A stretch of 10,492 bases of DNA, from NCBI GenBank assembly GCA_035289745.1, contig DATDWF010000033.1:1-10492 (forward strand), given 5' to 3'. The stretch comes from JAUYQE01 sp035289745 (GTDB lineage Archaea > Nanobdellota > Nanobdellia > Woesearchaeales > GW2011-AR9). Below the pieces are notes generated by a model. It was not told the origin of the DNA. It was given only the letters and a program-made list of their open reading frames with translations, and made no database searches. Shown piece by piece: positions 5,960 to 10,492 of this stretch. The stretch's first letter is position 1. Each line of letters opens with the position of its first letter. Position numbers and translations under genes: made by a program.

Positions 5960-7218
5960 AGTTCAATGACTTTTTTTACGGATAAAAGCTGTTCTTTTCC
6001 TGCTGTCATGTCCCGCAGCAGGACTTTCTTCTTCTTCAATTCATCTTCACCAATAATGATGGTGTACGAAACGCCTAGCGCACCGGCATATTCTAAATTT
6101 TTGCTGAGGCTTTTCTTCAGCGCCAAACTCGCCGGAATGCCGGCTTCGCGGAACTGTTGGATAATCTTGAGCGATTCTATTGTCGTGTTAATGGGGATCA
6201 CATACAGCGCCAAGGAAGCAGCCGCGGCTTTCTTCTGCAAGCGCAAGGTGTCCATAATGGGTTCCAGCCCAAAAGCCACGCCCACGGCCGGAATCTCCCT
6301 ATTGCCGCCTAGAAATTTTCCGATCATGGCATCCCAGCGGCCCCCGGCAGCGAGAGAAGACGTAATTGGGCCTTTCCGCAGATATGCTTCATACACCATG
6401 CCCGTGTAGTACGCCAAGCCGCGAGCCAGAGAAATGTCAAAGACCACTTTCTTCGCGCCCAGGGCTGCAAGATAAGAGAACAGTTCCTCTATCTCCCGCA
6501 GGCCTTGCTGCGCTTCTTCTGAAGTCAGCTTTTTCTTCAGCTGGGGTAGGGAAGCACTTTGGCTGACCAACGCAAGCACTGCATCGATTTGCCTCTTCTG
6601 ATAACCGCGTTCCAGCAGCTCTTTCTGCACGCCTTCTTTGCCAATCTTATCGAGTTTGTCGAGAGCAATAATCGCGGAATCTTTCTGCGTAATGCCAGAC
6701 TGCTCCAATAGTCCGTTAAGAATCTTCCGGTTGTTGACTTTAATGACTACATCCAGCTGCAACTTGTTAAAGACAGTCTGCACCAGCGCCAAGAGCTCTG
6801 CTTCTGCCAGCAGGGAACTCGCTCCAATAATGTCAGCGTCACACTGCCAGAACTCCCGGTAGCGGCCCAGCTTGATGGGGCCATCCCGGAACACGGGACC
6901 CATTTCATAGCGCTTAAAAGGCAGCTTGAGCATGGGATTCATGGCGATGTATCTTGCTAAGGGAACCGTGAGATCAAAGCGCAACCCCAAATCCCGGCCG
7001 CCCTGGTCTTGCAGCTTAAAGGTTTCTTTCAGCGCATCGGATGCTTCTCCGGCTGCGAACTTGGCGGTTAACGTTTCATAGCGTTCCAGAATGGGCGTTT
7101 CCAAAGGCTGGAAGCCATAGAGTTCGAATACTTGCTGGATAGTTTGCACTACTTGATTCTTTAGCAGTTTCTCTTCCGGGGGAATGTCCCGGACGCCTTT
7201 GGCGGTTTGCAGTTCCAT
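5935..7218 (-). CDS. hisS: Histidyl-tRNA synthetase
   Basis: Charges tRNA-His with histidine using ATP; a class II synthetase of 427 residues, the normal length. The N-terminus is KGVRDIPPEE (7-16); FDLTVPLARY (81-90) and motif 2 (FKRYEMGPVFRDG 101-113, R111, then YREFWQCD 120-127) follow. The histidine-specific loop is ARGLAYYTGMVYE (265-277, R266). AAGGRWDAMIG (290-300) precedes motif 3, AVGVAFGLEPI (311-321). Residues 335-427 are the anticodon-binding domain, so this looks like a true HisRS and not a typical HisZ. Odd points: motif 3 has P320 where the class II arginine is expected, and RGLDYYTG has become RGLAYYTG. The ATG is preceded by AGGAGA seven bases upstream and sits two bases after the HisG-like stop, in an operon with it. 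Confidence 0.93.
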   Translation of the reverse strand: MELQTAKGVRDIPPEEKLLKNQVVQTIQQVFELYGFQPLETPILERYETLTAKFAAGEASDALKETFKLQDQGGRDLGLRFDLTVPLARYIAMNPMLKLPFKRYEMGPVFRDGPIKLGRYREFWQCDADIIGASSLLAEAELLALVQTVFNKLQLDVVIKVNNRKILNGLLEQSGITQKDSAIIALDKLDKIGKEGVQKELLERGYQKRQIDAVLALVSQSASLPQLKKKLTSEEAQQGLREIEELFSYLAALGAKKVVFDISLARGLAYYTGMVYEAYLRKGPITSSLAAGGRWDAMIGKFLGGNREIPAVGVAFGLEPIMDTLRLQKKAAAASLALYVIPINTTIESLKIIQQFREAGIPASLALKKSLSKNLEYAGALGVSYTIIIGEDELKKKKVLLRDMTAGKEQLLSVKKVIELCKKKQLK

Positions 7219-7220
7219 TT

Positions 7221-7811
7221 TTATATCTCCTGATTGTTGGGAAGTATATATGTTTTTTCTATCAGCACCATGCCACTTTCATCGAAGAGGGTGTCGTACA
7301 CGGCGAGGCGTTCTTCTCTGATGGTTCTTCCCGAATACACAATATCGACGGCTAAATCCGCTTCACCACCTCGTATTTGTTTTTCAACTTGTCCATCTTG
7401 CAGGAAAACGGCAGGGCTCCATGCTCGTCGGAAAAAATAGTCCCAAGCCAGATTAGCGTATTTATCAGAGACAGCTATCCGGACCATGCCCGCCGAGGAA
7501 TAAAGGTCTCTTTCAAAAACAGCAAGTGCTGCTTCTTCCGGCCCCAGCAAACAGAGCCAGGGTTTCATCGGTTCAGGCCACGGGACAAAGCGCAGGAGGC
7601 GGAGTGCCGAACCCCTCCCTGAAGCGAGGTAATCGGCATACAAATCGTTTCCCGTCCAGCCCAAACCGCCTTCACGTTCGACAAGAGAAGGAATCTTCTC
7701 GCCGCGCACTTTTACGAAAGTTACTGACGGGAGAACAAAACAAGATGCCAAATAGTTAAATCGCTCCAGCCCCGAATTCTCCGGAATAAAGCAGGTGAAG
7801 GCGATCAGCAC
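7221..7811 (-). CDS. hisG: HisG-family ATP phosphoribosyltransferase, short form (catalytic domains only)
   Basis: HisG joins PRPP to ATP in the first step of histidine synthesis. This 196-residue protein has an N-terminal strand LIAF, a P-loop-position sequence IPENSG instead of LPKGR, then VKVRGEKIPSLV and GLGWTGNDL (about 34-56). IAVSDKYANLAWDYF (112-126) matches IATKYPNVASSYF of Bacillus HisG. The PRPP-binding loop VDIVYSGRTIREERL (155-169) matches VDIVSTGQTLKENGL. It lacks the C-terminal histidine-binding domain, as in short HisG enzymes that need the HisRS paralogue HisZ. I place the start at GTG 7811, which gives a normal HisG N-terminus; a TTG at 7868 in the same frame would add 19 unlikely residues. 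It ends two bases before hisS. Its 5' end overlaps a small ORF by 56 bases, so a frameshift is possible. Family membership is firm; function without other his genes is not. Confidence 0.75.
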   Translation of the reverse strand: MLIAFTCFIPENSGLERFNYLASCFVLPSVTFVKVRGEKIPSLVEREGGLGWTGNDLYADYLASGRGSALRLLRFVPWPEPMKPWLCLLGPEEAALAVFERDLYSSAGMVRIAVSDKYANLAWDYFFRRAWSPAVFLQDGQVEKQIRGGEADLAVDIVYSGRTIREERLAVYDTLFDESGMVLIEKTYILPNNQEI

Positions 7812-7923
7812 TTCGCTGTGCCTTAGCCTCAATGACGGAACATTCTGGGGCGCCCAGCCCTTCGGCAATAAAGCGCTGCGGATTCTCCAAGTCTTGTTCA
7901 GTTATCGTTGTTATGCTTTTCAC
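7756..7923 (-). CDS. Small ORF of 55 residues overlapping hisG, unknown
   Basis: A GTG at 7923, nine bases after a GGGAG Shine-Dalgarno-like site, opens a 55-codon frame (VKSITTITEQDLENPQRFIA...) ending in TAA at 7756. Codon choice is like that of neighbouring genes, including in the 56 bases that overlap the HisG frame. No family was recognised. It could be a small coupled protein, or the N-terminal end of a longer HisG-like protein separated by a one-base frameshift near 7811-7850. The frame is open upstream to about 7998, but the TTTAAA box at 7940-7945 argues for a start near 7923. Confidence 0.4.
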   Translation of the reverse strand: MKSITTITEQDLENPQRFIAEGLGAPECSVIEAKAQRSADRLHLLYSGEFGAGAI

Positions 7924-7939
7924 GTTTGTATTCTCCCTG

Positions 7940-7945
7940 TTTAAA
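7940..7945 (-). promoter_or_regulatory. Possible TATA core upstream of the HisG-HisRS operon
   Basis: ACTTTAAAC on the minus strand is the only box of this type between the tRNA-Gln-like gene and the small ORF. Its predicted transcription start is near 7917, slightly inside the GTG at 7923, so spacing is imperfect. Read-through from the tRNA promoter is an alternative. Confidence 0.3.
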
Positions 7946-8014
7946 GTCCAGGCGACTTTTTTGTTTCTTAATTTTGAGAGGACCGCAGGCGGGTGCACTG
8001 AAGCAAGCTTCCGG

Positions 8015-8104
8015 CACCGCCGAGACGGTGGAATTGAACCCGCTCCCCTTGCTGTCAGCAGAAATGCTCCAGGGGCAAGAACGCTGCCATTACGCTACTG
8101 CGGT
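8015..8104 (-). tRNA. tRNA-Gln(CUG)-like gene with a 15-base intron and irregular 3' half
   Basis: The acceptor 5' strand is ACCGCAG from 8104, then T8 A9, a D-arm GCGT-AATGGCA-GCGT, and anticodon stem CTTGC/GCAAG around a 22-base loop. Removing 15 bases (8054-8068) after position 37 leaves loop CCCTGGA with anticodon CUG (8070-8072). The intron can fold as AGCA-TTTC-TGCT. The T-loop is TTCAATT. Problems: position 33 is C, not U, and the 3' half is four bases too long. CCCGT-CTGCGGT would close the T-stem and acceptor perfectly, but the sequence reads CCACCGTCT-CGGCGGT. The A1-U72 pair and short D-loop suit archaeal tRNA-Gln. No CCA is encoded. A TATA box sits 26 bases upstream, so it is probably transcribed; it may be a functional divergent tRNA or a decaying copy. 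Confidence 0.55.
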
Positions 8105-8126
8105 CAAGAAAAAATGATGGGGGGGC

Positions 8127-8133
8127 TTATAGC
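8127..8133 (-). promoter_or_regulatory. TATA box of the tRNA-Gln-like gene
   Basis: CTATAAG on the minus strand is centred 26 bases before the inferred tRNA 5' end at 8104. It lies in a GGGCT-TAT-AGCCC palindrome. Confidence 0.55.
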
Positions 8134-8197
8134 CCTAGCGATGATGGCAAAATAGAGAAAGAGCTATTGGAAATTTCTTTTTTCTGAGAATTATAAT

Positions 8198-8258
8198 CTG
8201 GCAACGAGAAAAACGACTAATAACAGTGAATACAATCAACTCGTTTCGTTGTTGCCAT
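8198..8258 (-). other. Imperfect hairpin with its own TATA box, possible small RNA or mini-ORF
   Basis: GGCAAC (8200-8205) pairs with GTTGCC (8251-8256), and AAACGA (8211-8216) with TCGTTT (8241-8246), around a 24-base loop. On the minus strand GTTTTAAAAA (8281-8290) lies 26-27 bases upstream of position 8258, where an ATG opens a 13-codon frame (MATTKRVDCIHCY). A transcript starting there would have paired ends, as in a small structured RNA. The remaining bases between the two tRNA genes (8105-8199 and 8259-8313) hold only the tRNA TATA box and T-rich runs. Confidence 0.3.
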
Positions 8259-8289
8259 GATACCCTAAAAGGTGGTGTTCTTTTTAAAA

Positions 8290-8312
8290 CTTTCCTGAAA
8301 AAATCTTAAAAC
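8290..8312 (-). terminator. T-rich terminator of tRNA-His
   Basis: Directly after the tRNA-His 3' end the minus strand reads CGTTTTAAGATTTTTTCAGG, with T4 and T6 runs. This is the usual oligo-T type of archaeal termination signal. Confidence 0.5.
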
Positions 8313-8313
8313 G

Positions 8314-8400
8314 GGCGGCCAGCGAGAATCGAACTCACGTCCAGGGATTGCCATGATTGCTCACCACAGTCCCTTATTCTACCACTAAACTATGGCCGCC
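8314..8400 (-). tRNA. tRNA-His(GUG) with a 15-base intron
   Basis: The acceptor stem GCGGCCA/TGGCCGC pairs perfectly. It is preceded by an encoded G at position -1 (8400) that faces C73 (8314), the identity pair of tRNA-His. D-arm GTTT-AGTGGTA-GAAT and T-arm with TTCGATT are normal. Anticodon stem AGGGA/TCCCT closes a 22-base loop; excising 8349-8363 after position 37 gives CTGTGGA with anticodon GUG (8365-8367). TGTG of the anticodon can pair with CATG of the intron, and the intron can form TGA-GCAA-TCA, consistent with a bulge-helix-bulge splice site. CCA is not encoded. A TATA box lies about 26-30 bases upstream. Confidence 0.93.
8349..8363 (-). other. Intron of tRNA-His (15 bases, position 37/38)
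   Basis: Inserted one base 3' of the anticodon, the canonical archaeal site cut by the tRNA splicing endonuclease. Its length equals that of the intron in the neighbouring tRNA-Gln-like gene (8054-8068). Confidence 0.8.
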
Positions 8401-8425
8401 ATACGATGCAGAAACACCTCAATTC

Positions 8426-8434
8426 TTTAAAAAA
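8426..8434 (-). promoter_or_regulatory. TATA box of tRNA-His
   Basis: TTTTTTAAA on the minus strand is centred at about 8430, roughly 26-30 bases before the tRNA 5' end. It lies just past the stop codon of the lipid kinase fusion gene. Confidence 0.6.
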
Positions 8435-8441
8435 TCTTCTG

Positions 8442-9872
8442 TCAAATCATGAGCACTTTCTGTTTTCGTTTTACCCGTATCCGCAAGGAGCGGCTCCAGC
8501 CCAGGAACTCGCCGCCTGCTTGGAGGGGGAAGGGCTTCTTGCATTTGACAACAATTTCTTGGCCATGAAAAGCAAGGAGCGGCGGCTTTTCGACACCCAG
8601 CGCCGTCAGCAGCAAGCCCCATAAGCGAATGGGCTTGTTGGAAATTGGAGCATGGGTGTTCACACAAGCTAAGCCATACACCTGCCCATCGTGCGGAGGA
8701 ATCTTCCCCAAAAGAGAGCGGGCCGCATAGCCGTAATAGGGCACTTTTCCTACAGTGATGTTGACACTGTTCTTCCAGTAAACAGTTTTTCCGTCGACAG
8801 TGCACCGAAGATTGAACGAAGCCTGCCCTTTCCACCACGCTTTCCAGCTGGCCTGCAAGTAGTCCCAGGCGCCCTGCTGCGTCCGCTTCTTGGCGAAACG
8901 GATGGGCTCCGCATCCAGGCCCACGCTGAGAAAGAGCGTTTCCCGGCGGCCTTTTTCCCAGACGGCTTCGAGCACGTCCAGCTCTTCTTCCTGAAAGGGA
9001 AAACGGGACCGCAAATATTCAAAGCGCTTTCCGCGGTAGAAATAGGAGTAAAAAGCATTGCCCGCTCCCAATGGAAAAAAACCCAGCGTTTTTTTATGAA
9101 ATTTCGGCTGGTTGAGAGCGCTTTCAAAAGAGCCATCGCCGCCAGCGATGATAATGTATTTGGCGTCTGAAAGCTTTTTCTGAAAGCCTGCAAAAATATT
9201 CTTCTGGGGCTCTAAGAAAAACAGGCGAGCACTTCTTCTTTTGGCAAAAATGCGCAGCAATCGGCGCCTATACCGGTCATGATAGCCGCGGGATTTCTTG
9301 TTGGCGAGGATAATCAAATTTTTGAGAGGAAGAGCTTTTTTTTTCCGTTTGGTAACCCGCAAGTCTTTCCAAAGCTTTCCTCCCGTGAGAGCCAGGGAAA
9401 AAAGAGCAAAAATAACCAGAAGAGCTGTCACCAGAGAGAGGGCTTGCAGCAGCAGCGGGTGGGAGAAGAGCCTGCTGAGAAAGAAGAGAAAGCAGAGCGC
9501 ATAGAGTGGAGCTTCTTTCCCAAATATGTCTTTCGGCAAAAGTATTTCATTCTTTGTGGCAACAAAGCGAAAAAAGTTGACAACTCCTTCCCGAAGAAGA
9601 AAAACCAGAAAAGGAAAAACTCCGAATTGTTTCTGGATAAGAAACGCGAAAAGGATGCTATAGACGATAATCTTGTCCGCCAACGGCTCCAGAAACGAGC
9701 CCATGCGAGTGGGATTTTTCTTCTGCGCTGCGATAAAGCGCTCGAGAACCCTGCTCGCCAGTATGATGACGAAGAGAACCATGGCAAATATTGCATTTCC
9801 CTGCCAGATGCTCCCCACCAAAAAGAGCAGGAGGGCAAGGCAAAAGAAAAGGATCCTATTTTGCCAGCTCAT
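8442..9872 (-). CDS. Membrane fusion protein: degenerate CDP-alcohol phosphatidyltransferase-like domain + diacylglycerol-kinase-type lipid kinase
   Basis: Residues 1-170 hold about six hydrophobic segments (near 6-20, 26-40, 67-83, 85-94, 121-136, 139-163) and align with CDP-alcohol phosphatidyltransferases at LASRVLERFIAA (38-49) and MGSFLEPLADKI (57-68). The family pattern D-x2-D-G-x2-A-R...G-x3-D-x3-D reads R41, E44, R45, A48, A49, G58, E62, D66, so three of four aspartates and the arginine are replaced. Residues 183-470 are a DAGK/YegS-type kinase with IIIAGGDGSFESALN (240-254), FFPLGAGNAF (265-274), LSVGLDAEPI (315-324) and GGEFLG (453-458). The kinase probably phosphorylates a lipid such as an archaeal diether-glycerol at the inner membrane face; the transferase half may only anchor it or have changed chemistry. 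The ATG at 9872 is about 26 bases after a TATA box. The stop lies 42 bases before tRNA-His. Confidence 0.85.
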   Translation of the reverse strand: MSWQNRILFFCLALLLFLVGSIWQGNAIFAMVLFVIILASRVLERFIAAQKKNPTRMGSFLEPLADKIIVYSILFAFLIQKQFGVFPFLVFLLREGVVNFFRFVATKNEILLPKDIFGKEAPLYALCFLFFLSRLFSHPLLLQALSLVTALLVIFALFSLALTGGKLWKDLRVTKRKKKALPLKNLIILANKKSRGYHDRYRRRLLRIFAKRRSARLFFLEPQKNIFAGFQKKLSDAKYIIIAGGDGSFESALNQPKFHKKTLGFFPLGAGNAFYSYFYRGKRFEYLRSRFPFQEEELDVLEAVWEKGRRETLFLSVGLDAEPIRFAKKRTQQGAWDYLQASWKAWWKGQASFNLRCTVDGKTVYWKNSVNITVGKVPYYGYAARSLLGKIPPHDGQVYGLACVNTHAPISNKPIRLWGLLLTALGVEKPPLLAFHGQEIVVKCKKPFPLQAGGEFLGWSRSLRIRVKRKQKVLMI

Positions 9873-9893
9873 CTGACCTATGAAAAAAAGAAA

Positions 9894-9901
9894 GTTAAAA
9901 A
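9894..9901 (-). promoter_or_regulatory. TATA box of the lipid kinase fusion gene
   Basis: TTTTTAAC on the minus strand is centred 26 bases upstream of the ATG at 9872, predicting a leaderless transcript. Confidence 0.55.
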
Positions 9902-9940
9902 GGCTTTTGGCAGAAACTGGAGCATTCCTCCCGCCGACAA

Positions 9941-9950
9941 TCTTATATAG
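9941..9950 (+). promoter_or_regulatory. TATA box of the anchored secreted protein gene
   Basis: TCTTATATAG is centred about 26 bases before the ATG at 9972. It is divergent from the lipid kinase promoter about 45 bases away. Confidence 0.65.
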
Positions 9951-9971
9951 AGCATTTCTTTTATCTTAATA

Positions 9972-10492
9972 ATGCAAAAAAGAGGGCAAGTGACCGTATT
10001 TATTATTGCCGGGGTGGTGATACTCGCTGCAGCGGTTATTCTCCTGCTGGTTCGCTCGACCTTGGTGAAAGAAGAGCTGGCCCGAGAGCCGACAGAAAGC
10101 GTGCTGCTCGGTGCTCCCGTCAAACAGTACGTGGAAAGCTGCCTGAAGCAAACGGCGGAAGATGCGTTAGTGTATATTGGCCAGCACGGGGGCTATTATG
10201 AGCTGCCCGAAGTGTTTGATCCGAAGTTCTCCTTGCCCTATTATTTTTATGAAGGCGACAGCACCTTCCTTTCCCGGGACGATGTCGAGAAAGAGGTTTC
10301 TGCGTACATTGATAATATGCTCTTCTTCTGCACGCGGAATTTCGTGCCGTTCCGGGAGCAGGGGGTTACTATACAGGCAGAGGAAGTTTCGGCAACCACC
10401 ACCCTCTTCGACGAAAAAGCTACGATTGATGTTCTTTACCCGCTGACCATCACGCGCGGAGACGTTTCTACGGCGCTTTCCCGCTTTTCTGT
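9972..10492 (+). CDS. Membrane-anchored or pilin-like extracytoplasmic protein, N-terminal part (3' end outside the window)
   Basis: The visible 173 residues start MQKRGQVTVFIIAGVVILAA, a short basic n-region and one transmembrane helix (about 8-27). The KRGQ/hydrophobic boundary resembles a class III (type IV pilin-like) signal, and KxGQVTxFII starts recur, in my recollection, in DPANN secretome proteins. The rest (VKQYVESCLKQTAEDALVYI at 50-69, then GGYYELP and FFCTRNFVPF) looks like an exported alpha/beta domain with two cysteines, C57 and C119, that could form a disulfide outside. Function is unknown. The ATG is 26 bases after a TATA box, so it is probably leaderless. No stop occurs before the window ends. 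Confidence 0.8.
   Translation, partial: MQKRGQVTVFIIAGVVILAAAVILLLVRSTLVKEELAREPTESVLLGAPVKQYVESCLKQTAEDALVYIGQHGGYYELPEVFDPKFSLPYYFYEGDSTFLSRDDVEKEVSAYIDNMLFFCTRNFVPFREQGVTIQAEEVSATTTLFDEKATIDVLYPLTITRGDVSTALSRFS

Noticed and set aside
8219..8258. 13-codon frame with a His codon as a histidine attenuator leader peptide
   Set aside because: Only one His codon, separated from hisG by a tRNA gene, and ribosome-based attenuation of this type is not established in archaea.
9279..9950. Long open frame (223 codons) on the plus strand opposite the lipid kinase fusion
   Set aside because: Lysine- and glutamate-rich low-complexity translation antisense to a gene with clear domain motifs; it is a shadow.
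1..10492. CRISPR array, transposase, integrase or phage module
   Set aside because: No regularly spaced repeats and no protein with such motifs were seen in any frame.

Overview
The window reads as a piece of an archaeal chromosome, most likely from a small-genome DPANN lineage (Woesearchaeota-like; this is inference). The reasons are archaeal-type TATA boxes about 26 bases upstream of many start codons (leaderless transcripts), two tRNA genes with short introns and no encoded CCA, a type II (archaeal/eukaryotic) methionine aminopeptidase, a 5S rRNA gene apart from 16S/23S, and an N-terminal KRGQVTVFII membrane anchor of a kind common in DPANN secretome proteins. Coding density is high and genes lie on both strands.

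Region 1-1800: a minus-strand sugar-nucleotide operon (sugar-1-phosphate nucleotidyltransferase, then ugd, overlapping by ATGA), a hairpin- and repeat-rich stretch, and a solitary 5S rRNA gene with its own promoter. Region 1803-4521 (plus): a 594-residue fusion of nucleotidyltransferase, HAD-type phosphomannomutase-like and cupin (mannose-6-phosphate isomerase-like) domains, which could carry fructose-6-phosphate to GDP-mannose in one polypeptide, followed by map. Region 4551-5736 (minus): a two-gene operon of a nucleotidyltransferase-fold protein and a 106-residue unknown protein.

Region 5798-8400 (minus) is histidine-flavoured: an intron-containing tRNA-His(GUG), an intron-containing tRNA-Gln(CUG)-like gene with an irregular 3' half, a small ORF overlapping a short-form HisG-family protein, hisS, and a 53-residue membrane protein. 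No other histidine biosynthesis gene is present. Region 8442-9872 (minus): a membrane protein fusing a CDP-alcohol phosphatidyltransferase-like domain, whose catalytic aspartates are mostly replaced, to a diacylglycerol-kinase-type lipid kinase. Region 9972-end (plus): the start of a secreted or membrane-anchored protein.

Taken together, the genes serve surface sugar precursor supply (UDP-glucuronate and GDP-mannose), lipid modification, and translation (5S, tRNAs, HisRS, MetAP). No CRISPR array, transposase or phage gene was seen. The most unusual items are the three-domain GDP-mannose enzyme, the HisG/HisRS/tRNA-His cluster, the degenerate transferase-kinase fusion and the irregular tRNA-Gln-like gene.
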